Positions 24,488-34,800 of a stretch of 64,000 nt of DNA are shown here, in pieces. Position 1 is the stretch's first letter. Every line of letters starts with the position of its first letter. The position numbers and the translations under genes are program-made. Source of the DNA: SIG440 sp045586925. GTDB taxonomy: Bacteria; Bacillota; Clostridia; Monoglobales; Monoglobaceae. The DNA is taken from the NCBI GenBank assembly GCA_045586925.1, contig JAZNBG010000019.1, positions 1 through 64,000 of the forward strand, in the 5' to 3' direction. The notes beneath the pieces are model-generated. The model was not told the origin of the DNA, ran no database searches, and worked only from the letters and a program-made list of their open reading frames with translations.

Positions 24488-27190
24488 CTAATCAGGATTA
24501 TTCATCAACATTTCATTCAGTTCGGCACGGGTGATAAGCACCTGTCTGGGCTTTGTTCCTTCATATGGCCCTATAATCCTGTTTTCTTCAAGTTGGTCAA
24601 TAATTCTTGCCGCTCTCTGGTAGCCAATCTTATATCTTCGCTGGAGCATAGCAACAGATGCCTGCCCCGACTCGAATACCAGTTCTGCCGCCTTAACAAA
24701 AAGAGCATCCTTGTCACCACTGCGTGTATGGTCATCATCGTCATCGGTAGCGTCGGCGCGTGATTCCTGCTCGCGTTCAATATGTTCAAGAATCGACTCG
24801 TCATATTCTGCCTCGTACTGCTTTTTTACATATGCAATAACATCCTCAATTTCCTCATCAGACAGGAAATTACCCTGAATTCTTATCGGCTTTGTAGCGC
24901 CACGTGGCGCATAGAGCATATCACCCTTACCCAAAAGTTTTTCAGCCCCCATACTATCCAATATAGTGCGGCTGTCTATCTGCGAGGATACCGCAAAGGA
25001 AATTCGCGACGGAACATTTGCCTTGATTACACCGGTAATTACATCAACAGATGGTCTTTGTGTTGCTATTACCAAATACATTCCCGCCGCTCTGGCAAGT
25101 GCTGCAAGGCTGTTTATAGCATCTTCTACTTCGTTCTTTGCCGCAAGCATAAGGTCAGCAAGCTCGTCAATGATAATTACAATTTCGGGGAGTTTATTTT
25201 CAGGAGTTTCGTTTTCCTCCATTAAATCGTTATAGCCCTGAATGTTTCGCACCTTATTATCCTTCATCAGCTGGTAACGGTTTTTCATTTCTGCAACCGC
25301 CCAGTTGAGAGCACCTGCCGCATGTTTTGGATCGGTAACAACAGGAATAAGCAGATGCGGAATACCATTATAAACACCGAGTTCTACCATCTTGGGGTCA
25401 ACCATAATCATTTTGACCTCATTTGGTTTTGCCTTGTATAAAATACTTGTTATCAGCGAATTTATACAAACACTCTTACCCGAACCTGTAGCACCTGCAA
25501 TCAGTACATGTGGAAAGCTGGCAATATCAGCAACCACACAGTTGCCGCCGATATCTTTGCCCAGAGCAAATGCTGTTTTGGATTTAAAGTCACGGAATTT
25601 ATCTGTATCAATAACCTCACGGATTGGCACAGGGCTGGGTGTTTCATTAGGTATTTCGATGCCGATTGCCGATTTCCCGGGGATTGGAGCCTCGATACGA
25701 ACACCTGATGCAGCCAGACTCAGCGCAATATCATCTGCCAGATTGGTAATCTTTGAAACCTTAACACCAAAGCCCGGCTGAAGCTCAAATCTTGTAACCG
25801 TGGGGCCTTGAGTGATATTTATAATTTTTGCCTCCACCTTAAAACTTGCCAGCGTTTCAAGAAGTCGGTTTGCCTTTTCTTCAAGCTCGTGCTTGATTTC
25901 TGCACGGCTTTTGGTCTTTGGCTTGGGTTTTGCAAGGAGAGAAACTGACGGCAGCTTGTAGTTAATCAATTTTGTTGCCTCAATACTTTCCTTTGCAAGT
26001 GTATTAACACTATTTGCTGCCTGCTGAACCTCCTGCTGGCTCATACGTTTGCCAACAACCACTGCACTGTCAAGCGGAACGCCCGCATCAAGTGCCGCCC
26101 GAGTGAGCGGGTCTACCTTATCCTCCATCTGCGCCTGAGTCGGAGGCACAAACTCTTCATCATCGGTTGCTTTAAAGTTTCCATTTTCATCAGGTAGTTG
26201 GGTCAGAACGCCCGTCTTTACGTCTCCAATCCTAAATGGAGCACGCCCCCCTGAAGTCTGAGCAGTTGCTTTTTCCTGCTCCTCAACAATCTCACGAGCT
26301 GCTTCAGTTTCCTCATCAGGAACGTCTTCTTCAAAAACAAATCTCCGTATCGGCGTTTTTTCGGTTTTTTTTGCAACAGCCTCTATTTCGCCGCCTTTAA
26401 AATATACGTCAAAATAATCACTGTTGGGTGCCTTGGCAGGCTGAAAGTCATCTTGAACCACGGTTGTAACCTTGCTGTCTTTGCCACGGAGTTTTTTTCT
26501 TTCTCTCTTTTCAACTACCGTAGGTTCTTCCTCAATTTCGATTTCTTCGTCAAGATTTTCCGCTATTTTATCACGGTTTTTCTTCATAAATGAACCGATT
26601 TTTCTAAACAGCTTTTCAATTGAAACCTCTGTAAGTATAACCAAAAGAATCAATATAACCGCTACCGAAAGGATAATTGTTCCTACAGCACCGATAAGTT
26701 TGGAAAGCCCCACGCAAAGCAAACCGCCGATAACACCACCGCCCGCAACACCATATGAATACATAGACTGCAAGGCCTCAAAAAACGAGTTGTGATTCCA
26801 TTCATCGCCGCCGCAGAAAGCCGCCCATAGCACCGATATGAAAACTATCAAAAGGGCAAGCAACCATATTTTATATGTTGCCTTTTCATTTTTCTTTTCG
26901 ATAAACATATCGACTCCTGCCCAGATAACAAACACAAAGAAAATCATTGCCGGACCCCCAAACAAGCCCAGAACAAATTCTTTAAACCAATGTCCTACCG
27001 CACCTGTAACATCAAAATAAAGTGATACTACCAGGAATATTCCCACAGCAATAAGCACAATACCTTTAACCTCGGCACCACGCGTCTTTTTGGCTGCAGC
27101 TCTTTCCTTGGGAGTCACACTCCTTTTTCTGCTCCCTGATTTTGAGGACTGGGATGACTTTGCCGTCCCCTTCTTTTTCTTTTCTGCCAT
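24488..27190 (-). CDS. ftsK: DNA translocase FtsK/SpoIIIE
   Basis: A 900-residue motor that pumps DNA through the septum during division or sporulation. Residues about 30-190 contain four membrane helices, followed by a charged linker (to about 400). The motor has Walker A GATGSGKSV and Walker B IVIIIDELADLM. A C-terminal gamma winged helix (GQASVAMLQRRYKIGYQRAA) would read polar sequence motifs. The ATG at 27190 was chosen; GTG codons at 27202 and 27205 are alternatives, as no strong ribosome site decides. Whether it acts as FtsK or SpoIIIE cannot be told from sequence. Confidence 0.95.
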   Translation of the reverse strand: MAEKKKKGTAKSSQSSKSGSRKRSVTPKERAAAKKTRGAEVKGIVLIAVGIFLVVSLYFDVTGAVGHWFKEFVLGLFGGPAMIFFVFVIWAGVDMFIEKKNEKATYKIWLLALLIVFISVLWAAFCGGDEWNHNSFFEALQSMYSYGVAGGGVIGGLLCVGLSKLIGAVGTIILSVAVILILLVILTEVSIEKLFRKIGSFMKKNRDKIAENLDEEIEIEEEPTVVEKRERKKLRGKDSKVTTVVQDDFQPAKAPNSDYFDVYFKGGEIEAVAKKTEKTPIRRFVFEEDVPDEETEAAREIVEEQEKATAQTSGGRAPFRIGDVKTGVLTQLPDENGNFKATDDEEFVPPTQAQMEDKVDPLTRAALDAGVPLDSAVVVGKRMSQQEVQQAANSVNTLAKESIEATKLINYKLPSVSLLAKPKPKTKSRAEIKHELEEKANRLLETLASFKVEAKIINITQGPTVTRFELQPGFGVKVSKITNLADDIALSLAASGVRIEAPIPGKSAIGIEIPNETPSPVPIREVIDTDKFRDFKSKTAFALGKDIGGNCVVADIASFPHVLIAGATGSGKSVCINSLITSILYKAKPNEVKMIMVDPKMVELGVYNGIPHLLIPVVTDPKHAAGALNWAVAEMKNRYQLMKDNKVRNIQGYNDLMEENETPENKLPEIVIIIDELADLMLAAKNEVEDAINSLAALARAAGMYLVIATQRPSVDVITGVIKANVPSRISFAVSSQIDSRTILDSMGAEKLLGKGDMLYAPRGATKPIRIQGNFLSDEEIEDVIAYVKKQYEAEYDESILEHIEREQESRADATDDDDDHTRSGDKDALFVKAAELVFESGQASVAMLQRRYKIGYQRAARIIDQLEENRIIGPYEGTKPRQVLITRAELNEMLMNNPD

Positions 27191-27228
27191 ATTATTAAAC
27201 ACCACTTTTCTTCAGTTGACAATCCATC

Positions 27229-28041
27229 TTATATAAAAATAAAATATAAAATTACCGCAAGCCCCAGTATAATTCTGTAAACACCAAAGCTCTTAAAATT
27301 ATGTTTCTTTACAAAATTCATTAAAAACTTAATTGAGAGCATCGACACTATATATGCCACCAGCATACCACAAAGCAACACCGCAGCATCCTGACCACTC
27401 ATTACAAGCCCGTATTTAAGTATTTTCAAAAAGCTTACCCCAAACATAACGGGAATTGCAAGGAAGAACGAAAATTCTGCCGCCATACTCCGGCTGCAAC
27501 CAATCAGCATTGCTCCAAGAATGGTAGAGCCAGACCGTGATGTTCCCGGAATTATTGAAAGCACCTGAAACGCACCAATAATCAGTGCGGTTTTGTAATC
27601 AAGTTCCTTCATATTATATATGGTAGTTTTTTTGTTTGTTCTTTCAATAAATATAAATGCAACGCCATAGACAATCAACATAGCCGATACAACCTGCCAG
27701 TTTTCAAACCGCTCCATAATCGGGTCAAGAAGCAAGCCAATTACCGCAGCAGGAAGGCAGGCAACAATCACCTTGAACCACATATTCCATGTATCAAACT
27801 TCTCTTCCCGTGTTTTGGAAGGCGAAAACGGATTTAGCTTTTTAAAATACAGCGTAACCACAGCAAGTATTGCCCCAAGCTGAATTACATATAAATATAA
27901 ATCCGATGCAGTAAAACCATCATAATTTCTTAAAAATTCATTTACAAGTATCATATGTCCGGTGGAACTTATGGGCAGCCACTCGGTAATACCCTCCACA
28001 AGACCCAAAATTACTGATTTCAGCATTTCAAGTGCAAACAT
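27229..28041 (-). CDS. uppP: Undecaprenyl-diphosphatase
   Basis: A 270-residue membrane phosphatase (BacA/UppP) recycling the lipid carrier of cell-wall synthesis; overexpression can give bacitracin resistance. Conserved active-site segments are LVEGITEWLPISSTGHM near the N-terminus and IIPGTSRSGSTI. About eight membrane helices are visible. GGAGG lies 7 nt before the ATG and a promoter lies at 28098-28126. It ends 38 nt before the ftsK start. Confidence 0.97.
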   Translation of the reverse strand: MFALEMLKSVILGLVEGITEWLPISSTGHMILVNEFLRNYDGFTASDLYLYVIQLGAILAVVTLYFKKLNPFSPSKTREEKFDTWNMWFKVIVACLPAAVIGLLLDPIMERFENWQVVSAMLIVYGVAFIFIERTNKKTTIYNMKELDYKTALIIGAFQVLSIIPGTSRSGSTILGAMLIGCSRSMAAEFSFFLAIPVMFGVSFLKILKYGLVMSGQDAAVLLCGMLVAYIVSMLSIKFLMNFVKKHNFKSFGVYRIILGLAVILYFIFI

Positions 28042-28097
28042 CTGAAAACCTCCAATTTATGTAGTTATACATATATATTCAGTATATACCAGAATAT

Positions 28098-28126
28098 ATT
28101 TTAACATATTTTCTTTTATGTGGCAA
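28098..28126 (-). promoter_or_regulatory. uppP promoter
   Basis: TTGCCA (28121-28126) and TAAAAT (28098-28103) on the minus strand, 17 nt apart. Confidence 0.7.
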
Positions 28127-28156
28127 GGGTTTTAAGGAAAATTCCTGCCATACAGC

Positions 28157-28197
28157 CGAACAAGCCACGGACAATAAAACTGTCCGTGGCTTGTTCG
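28157..28197. terminator. 17-bp perfect hairpin after the M23 peptidase gene
   Basis: CGAACAAGCCACGGACA (28157-28173) pairs exactly with 28181-28197 around a 7-nt loop. There is no T-run on either side, so it may be an RNA-stabilising or processing structure rather than a classic terminator. Confidence 0.6.
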
Positions 28198-28241
28198 TAT
28201 ATGAAATTATCTTAGGGGGCATATTTAAAACCTGTCAAAGA

Positions 28242-29009
28242 TTAATTTGCTATATATTCCATTGGGTTTTTATACTGTCCACCAGCCAGAACCTCAAAAT
28301 GCAGATGTGGCTGAGAGTTAGCCTCTAATGCACCGGGCTTTCCTACACCGCCGATTATATCGCCACGGCTGACCTTTGTTCCCGCACTGATAAAATCAAG
28401 ACTTTGTAAATTTGCGTATGTTGACGAAATTCCATCCTTGTGGTCAACAACCACCACAACTCCAAGAAACTCGTCCTCGTAAACCTTTGCCACAACGCCG
28501 CTCTCGCTGGCCTTTACGGGGTCGCCCTCGGCGGCGGCAATATCTATGCCGTTGTGAGTACGCCAATCATCCATTGCGGCACAATATACCAGTTCCTCTA
28601 CGGAACAATCCTGCACAATCTCGCCCTGACAGGGTATAATCATTGCAAATTCAGGTTCTGCATCTGCGGTAGTTTCAACGACAGCTTCTTCTGTCTGCTG
28701 TTGAAGCACGCTCTGCTGATGTTTTATCTCATTATTTTCAAGACTTTTTGTTTCTTGGTTTTGTGTTTTATTCTTTTCTTCAATTACGTCTACGTCAATA
28801 ACCTCAACGCCGCTCTCGGCAACTGCCTCCTGCCATGCGTTTTCGTCAAACGAAAGAATGTCATTTTCTCTTGATGTTTGCAAATATCGTGCGTATACAT
28901 AAAAACCTACTACTGCAACCAGTGAAAACAGGGCTATGTAAACCCCTTTGTTTTCAGCAAGCTTTCTTAATTTACTCTTTTTACCTTTACTTTTAGTATT
29001 TTTCACCAT
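28242..29009 (-). CDS. M23 (LytM) peptidase, SpoIIQ-like
   Basis: A 255-residue membrane-anchored protein: a basic N-terminus, one membrane helix (about residues 25-41), a Gln/Glu-rich linker and a C-terminal LytM domain. Zinc ligands are intact in HNGID and HLHFE, so it is probably an active cell-wall endopeptidase. Clostridial SpoIIQ has the same architecture and keeps its zinc site, and the gene lies near sporulation-type genes, but SpoIIQ identity is inference. An AAGGAG site lies in the loop of a 7-bp inverted repeat (29012-29040). Confidence 0.85.
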   Translation of the reverse strand: MVKNTKSKGKKSKLRKLAENKGVYIALFSLVAVVGFYVYARYLQTSRENDILSFDENAWQEAVAESGVEVIDVDVIEEKNKTQNQETKSLENNEIKHQQSVLQQQTEEAVVETTADAEPEFAMIIPCQGEIVQDCSVEELVYCAAMDDWRTHNGIDIAAAEGDPVKASESGVVAKVYEDEFLGVVVVVDHKDGISSTYANLQSLDFISAGTKVSRGDIIGGVGKPGALEANSQPHLHFEVLAGGQYKNPMEYIAN

Positions 29010-29011
29010 AA

Positions 29012-29040
29012 GTCAACATCTCCTTAATTCAAGTGTTGAC
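29012..29040. promoter_or_regulatory. Inverted repeat around the M23 gene ribosome site
   Basis: GTCAACA (29012-29018) and TGTTGAC (29034-29040) flank 15 nt that include the AAGGAG of the M23 gene. It could be a DNA-binding site or an RNA hairpin affecting translation. Confidence 0.4.
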
Positions 29041-29053
29041 AATTCAATTTCTT

Positions 29054-29878
29054 TTATACGGCATTTTTTAAATTTTTTGGAATTTTTATTGTGTATTCTA
29101 TGTACTCCTCGTTTTCAACCTTAGTAGATTTTGCAGCTATTCCCGACTTTTTCATCATATCCACCGCCTGACGGATTGTATTTGAAAAAATTCTTACATC
29201 CCTGAAGGCACGGATATTGTACTGCTTTGGAGCATTCTCAGCTACCTCTTCTTTGTTCAGCATTTCCTCAATCAGTTCCTCGGATTTCACTACGTTAAGT
29301 CCACGGCTTATTATTATGTTAAGTGCCTTTATACGGCTTTTTTCGTCGCACAACCTAAGCAGAGCACGAGCATGTCTTTCGCTGAGATTGTTTTCAGACA
29401 GTAACTCTCTTATCTCGGGTGACAGCTTTAAAATTCTTATTTTGTTTGCAATCGTAGACTGACCCTTACCCAGTCGAGCTGCCAGTTCCTCCTGAGTTAT
29501 TCCGTGCTCCGAAAGCAAGGTACAAAAAGCTTCTGCCTCTTCTATGTAGCCTAAATTTTCTCTTTGGATATTTTCAATCAATGCCATAACCGCGCTGTCT
29601 GTTCCTCCTGCACGCACCACTATTGCAGAAATTTGAGACATTCCCGCCATACGACATGCACGAAGGCGTCTCTCTCCGGCTATCAGTTCGTAGTCACATT
29701 CGTTAACCTGCCTCACCACCACCGGTTGCATCAGTCCGTATTGCTTTATTGATGCGCACAATTCCTCAAGGGAATCCTTGTCCATTGCGTGCCGTGGCTG
29801 ATAGGGGTTTGGTCTTACACTTTCTATGGGAAGATATACCGCTCTTACATTATTTTCTTCTGTATACATACCTGACAT
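29054..29878 (-). CDS. ParB/Noc-family DNA-binding protein
   Basis: A 274-residue ParB/Spo0J/Noc-type protein. The N-terminal CTP-binding fold has RPNPYQPR and AGERRLRACR. A helix-turn-helix follows (ITQEELAARLGKGQSTIANKIR), with the SERHARALL segment after it. The C-terminal segment DVRIFSNTIRQAVDMMKKSGI looks more like Noc, the nucleoid-occlusion protein, than chromosomal ParB. No parA is adjacent and no parS or Noc site was seen in the window. Promoter at 29923-29951. Confidence 0.88.
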   Translation of the reverse strand: MSGMYTEENNVRAVYLPIESVRPNPYQPRHAMDKDSLEELCASIKQYGLMQPVVVRQVNECDYELIAGERRLRACRMAGMSQISAIVVRAGGTDSAVMALIENIQRENLGYIEEAEAFCTLLSEHGITQEELAARLGKGQSTIANKIRILKLSPEIRELLSENNLSERHARALLRLCDEKSRIKALNIIISRGLNVVKSEELIEEMLNKEEVAENAPKQYNIRAFRDVRIFSNTIRQAVDMMKKSGIAAKSTKVENEEYIEYTIKIPKNLKNAV

Positions 29879-29922
29879 AATTTAACCTCGCCTTTCTTTA
29901 GTAATCAATTGTCTTTTTCCAT

Positions 29923-29951
29923 ATTTTACCATATATATTCCTAAATTGCAA
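29923..29951 (-). promoter_or_regulatory. Promoter of the ParB/Noc-like gene
   Basis: TTGCAA (29946-29951) and TAAAAT (29923-29928) on the minus strand, 17 nt apart. Confidence 0.75.
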
Positions 29952-30049
29952 ATTTTTTGATATACATAATCTGCCGAAATTTTTGTTTCTTCGTGGAAAT
30001 CAGGCAAGGCTTTTTTTATTTTTTTGAAATATCACATAATGCGGCGAAA

Positions 30050-30079
30050 GAAAAAGAGACGATTACTCGCCTCTTTTTC
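30050..30079 (-). terminator. Terminator of the purine-fhs operon
   Basis: GAAAAAGAGACG pairs with CGCCTCTTTTTC (one mismatch), followed on the minus strand by further T residues, 20 nt after the fhs stop. Confidence 0.75.
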
Positions 30080-30098
30080 AGGTTATTTTAATTTTATT

Positions 30099-31763
30099 TT
30101 AGAATAAACCACTAATTACACCATTATCATCAACGTCAATCTTTTCTGCCGCAGGAACTTTGGGAAGTCCAGGCATTGTCATAATATCACCGGTCAGTGC
30201 AACTATAAAGCCCGCACCTGCCGAAACCTTTACGTTACGCACAGTTACGGTAAAGTCTTCGGGTGCACCAAGCTTTGTCATATCATCAGAAAAGCTGTAT
30301 TGCGTTTTTGCCATACAGATTGGCAGCTTGTCATAGCCTAGTTCATTGAGCTTTGCAATCTGTTTTTTTGCATTTGGAGTAAACGCCGCACCTGCGCCAC
30401 GATATACACGCTTTACAATAGTGTCAATTTTGTTTTCAATAGTATCATCAAGGTCATAGCTGAATAAAAAATCATTTGGCATCTCACACAGTCTTACAAC
30501 CTCTTCAGCCATCTCAATTCCGCCGTTGCCGCCTTCTGCCCATACATTTGACAGAACCACGTTAACACCCAGTGCCTTGCACTTGTCAATAACAAGCTGA
30601 ACCTCGGCATCGGTATCGGTTGGGAAACGATTTATCGCAACAACTGATGGAAGTTTGTAAACCTCCTTAATGTTTGCAATATGACGAAGTAAGTTTGGAA
30701 TACCCTTCTCCAGTGCCTCTAAATTCTCGCCGCTAAGTTCAGTTTTGGGAACACCACCGTGCATTTTAAGAGCACGGATTGTTGCAACCATAACCACCGC
30801 ATCGGGAGTTAGACCTGCATAACGGCACTTAATGTCAAGGAATTTTTGTGCACCAAGGTCTGCACCAAAGCCTGCCTCGGTAATTACATAGTCACCAAAG
30901 CGCATAGCCATTTCGGTTGCAATAACCGAGTTGCAGCCGTGAGCAATATTTGCAAATGGTCCGCCATGAACAAATGCAGGAGTTCCCTCAAGAGTCTGTA
31001 CAAGATTAGGCTTGAGTGCGTCCTTAAGAAGTGCCGTCATTGCGCCTGCCGCACCAATCTGCCCTGCTGTAACAGGTTCTTCATCATAGGTATAGCCCAC
31101 AACTATTCTCGAAAGTCTTTCTTTCAGGTCGGTAATTGATGACGCAAGACAAAGTACCGCCATAACTTCAGATGCAACAGTTATATCATAACCGTCTTCA
31201 CGGGGAACACCGTTTACTCTGCCGCCAAGACCATCGGTAACAAATCTGAGCTGACGGTCATTCATATCAACGCAACGCTTCCAAGTAATGCGTCTGGGGT
31301 CAATGTTCAGTTTGTTTCCCTGATAGATATGGTTATCAAGCATTGCAGCAAGAAGGTTGTTTGCCGCACCGATTGCGTGGAAGTCACCTGTGAAATGAAG
31401 GTTAATATCTTCCATAGGGACAACCTGGGCATATCCGCCGCCTGCTGCACCACCCTTGACCCCGAATACGGGTCCAAGTGACGGCTCACGAAGGGCAACC
31501 ATTACGTTCTTGCCTATCTTCTTCATACCGTCTGCAAGACCGATGGTTGTAGTGGTCTTTCCCTCTCCGGCAGGGGTAGGCGTAATTGCTGTAACAAGAA
31601 TTAACTTTGCCTTTCTTTCCTTTTCTTTTAAAAGAGAAAGGTCAATTTTTGCTTTATAATTTCCGTAAAGCTCAATATATTTTTCGTCAATTCCTGCAGA
31701 TTTTGCAATTTCGGTAATATTCTGCATTTTGACGCTTTGAGCAATTTCAATATCTGTTTTCAT
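30099..31763 (-). CDS. fhs: Formate-tetrahydrofolate ligase
   Basis: A 554-residue ATP-dependent enzyme making 10-formyl-THF from formate and THF. The P-loop is TPTPAGEGKTTTTIGL, and the FHAIGAANNLLAAMLDNH and PRRITWKRC blocks are intact. The ATG at 31763 is used because GGAGG lies 8 nt upstream. It follows purL by 47 nt with no terminator seen, so it is probably the last gene of the purine operon and supplies the formyl donor for PurN and the AICAR transformylase. Confidence 0.97.
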   Translation of the reverse strand: MKTDIEIAQSVKMQNITEIAKSAGIDEKYIELYGNYKAKIDLSLLKEKERKAKLILVTAITPTPAGEGKTTTTIGLADGMKKIGKNVMVALREPSLGPVFGVKGGAAGGGYAQVVPMEDINLHFTGDFHAIGAANNLLAAMLDNHIYQGNKLNIDPRRITWKRCVDMNDRQLRFVTDGLGGRVNGVPREDGYDITVASEVMAVLCLASSITDLKERLSRIVVGYTYDEEPVTAGQIGAAGAMTALLKDALKPNLVQTLEGTPAFVHGGPFANIAHGCNSVIATEMAMRFGDYVITEAGFGADLGAQKFLDIKCRYAGLTPDAVVMVATIRALKMHGGVPKTELSGENLEALEKGIPNLLRHIANIKEVYKLPSVVAINRFPTDTDAEVQLVIDKCKALGVNVVLSNVWAEGGNGGIEMAEEVVRLCEMPNDFLFSYDLDDTIENKIDTIVKRVYRGAGAAFTPNAKKQIAKLNELGYDKLPICMAKTQYSFSDDMTKLGAPEDFTVTVRNVKVSAGAGFIVALTGDIMTMPGLPKVPAAEKIDVDDNGVISGLF

Positions 31764-31810
31764 TGGTATTACCTCCAATATTATTTATAGTGACCCCTCT
31801 ATCGGGCTTC

Positions 31811-34800
31811 TTATATTTTATAATAGTCTACAGCCGACTTGAAGATACCCATATCAAAGTTTCCTTCAACATTCTTATAAAGGCCGTAGCCCCATCTTTC
31901 GGTATGTCCCATCTTGCCAAGAACTCTGCCGTCAGGTGATGTGATACCCTCGATTGCAAATGTTGAGCCGTTGGGGTTGTACTGAATTTCATTGGTTGGG
32001 TTGCCACTGAGGTCAACATACTGCGTAAGAATCTGTCCGTTTTCAGCAAGCTCTTTAACAAGTGCATCACTTGCCATAAAGCGACCCTCACCATGTGAGA
32101 TAGGAACAGTATAAATATCACCCACATTTGCATTAGCCATCCATGGCGACTTGTTTGACGCAACACGAGTACGCACAAGCTTTGACTGGTGGCGTGAAAT
32201 TGTGTTGTAGGTAAGTGTGGGGCAATTTTCATCAGTATCAATAATCTTGCCGTAGGGTACAAGACCAAGCTTGATAAGTGCCTGGAAACCATTACAAATA
32301 CCACACATCAAACCGTCACGCATATCAAGAAGCTCGGATGTAGCTTCCTTAATTTCAGGGTTGCGGAAGAATGCTGTTATAAACTTTGCAGAACCGTCAG
32401 GCTCGTCACCGCCGGAGAAACCACCGGGGATAAATACTATCTGTGATTCCTTAAGTGACTTTGCAAACGCCTCAACAGATTCAGAAATTGCCTGTGGTGT
32501 AAGGTTGTTAATTACAAAAATCTCAGGCTCGGCACCTGCATCACGCATAACCTTTGCAGTATCAAATTCACAGTTTGTTCCGGGGAACACAGGTATCAAT
32601 ACCTTTGGCTTTGCAACGCCGATTTTGGGAGCAACCACAGATTTTGCTTCATAGCTAAATGCAGGGATATCCTTCTTTTCGGTTTCAATGTTGCAGGAAT
32701 AAATCTTTTCCAGCTTGTTTTCATACTCTGCCGAGAGGTCCTTCATACAAAGTGTATCATTCTTGTATGAAATTGTCTGTTCATCTGTGGTACAACCAAG
32801 GGTTACACCAACATTTTCGTCGTTTTTGAGTTCAACAATGAATGAACCATAGCTGTAGCCGAAGATGTCATCCAGAGTGATTTCATCATCAAACTTAAAG
32901 CCGATATCATTACCAAAGCCCATCTTCATTATAGCCTCGGCAATACCGCCATAAGTAGGTGTATATGCACTAAGTGCTGCACCGCTGCGAACAAGCGCTG
33001 TAACTGTTTTAAAGCAGTCAAGCAGACTTTCGGTAACAGGAAGACCATTCTTGTCATATTCGGGCTTAATCCATACAACCTTATTTCCTGCCTTTTTAAA
33101 TTCAGGCGAAATAATGTTGTCAACATTTTCATCAGTAACAGCAAATGAAACCAATGTGGGCGGAACGTCAATATTTTCGAAAGTACCACTCATTGAGTCC
33201 TTACCGCCAATTGCCGCAATCTCAAGATTTTTCTGTGCATCAAATGCACCAAGAAGAGCCGCAAGGGGCTTGCCCCAGCGTTTTGGATCCTTTTTGGGTT
33301 TTTCAAAATATTCCTGAAAAGTAAGGTAAACATCCTTAAACTCTGCACCCGCTGCAACAAGTTTTGCAACCGATTCAACAACTGCAAGATACGCACTGTG
33401 ATATGGGCTCTTTTCAGCAATAAACGGGTTGTAGCCCCATGACATTACCGATGCGGTTTTGGTGTGCTTCTTTTCAACAGAAACTTTGTTTACCATTGCC
33501 TGAATAGGTGTTGTCTGGTTCTTTCCGCCAAATGGCATCAAAACTGTACCAGCACCGATTGTAGAGTCAAATCTCTCTGAAAGACCTCTCTTTGAACAAA
33601 CATTCAGGTCTGCCGCAAGGCTCATATACCCTGCCTTGAAATCTTTAACCTCTGCCTTTTTATAACATTCGGGCTTTGCCGGTGCAATATCAATGTGCTT
33701 TTCAGCACCGTTTGAATTAAGGAATTCACGGGAGATGTTTACGATTTCCTTACCATTCCATCTCATAATCAGATAAGGCTTTTCTTTAACAACTGCAACA
33801 ACTGTCGCCTCTAGGTTTTCACCCTTTGCAAGTTCCTTAAAGCGTTCAACATCGTCAGCCGCAACAACACCCGCCATTCTCTCCTGAGATTCGCTGATTG
33901 CTAGCTCTGTTCCATCAAGGCCTTCATACTTTTTGGGCACGGCATTAAGGTCAATCTCTAAACCGTCAGCCAACTCACCTATAGCAACAGACACACCACC
34001 TGCACCAAAGTCGTTACAACGTTTGATAAGGAGAGATGCCTCTTTGTTGCGGAACAATCTTTGCAGTTTTCTCTCTTCAGGGGCATTACCCTTTTGAACT
34101 TCAGCACCGCAGCTCTCAAGGGATTCAACTGTATGAGATTTTGAAGACCCGGTTGCACCGCCGCAACCATCACGGCCGGTTTTGCCGCCAAGCAGGATGA
34201 CGATATCGCCGTCCTCGGGGCGTTCACGTCTTACGTTCTCGGCAGGAGCTGCCGCTACAACCGCACCGATTTCCATACGCTTTGCAGCGTAGCCATCGTG
34301 ATAAAGCTCGTCAACCTGACCTGTAGCAAGACCAATCTGGTTGCCGTATGAGCTGTAGCCGGCTGCCGCACCGGTAACAATCTTTCGCTGAGGGAGCTTA
34401 CCCTCAATTGTTTCGGAAACGGGCTTTAACGGGTCAGCCGCACCGGTAACACGCATTGCCGCATAAACATACGAGCGGCCTGACAGCGGGTCACGGATTG
34501 CACCACCGATACAGGTTGCTGCACCACCAAAGGGTTCGATTTCTGTGGGGTGGTTGTGGGTTTCGTTTTTAAACAAAAGCAACCATTTTTCGGTCTCGCC
34601 ATCAACATCTACATCAATCTTAACCGTGCAGGCATTGATTTCCTCGCTTTCGTCAAGGCCGTCAAGCTTGCCGTTTGCCTTAAGATATTTTGCCGCGATT
34701 GTGCCAATATCCATAAGGTTAACAGGCTTTGTTCTTCCGATTGCTTTTCGTGTTTCGATATATCTGTCATAAGCCGCCTGAAGAAGCTCGTCCTCAAACT

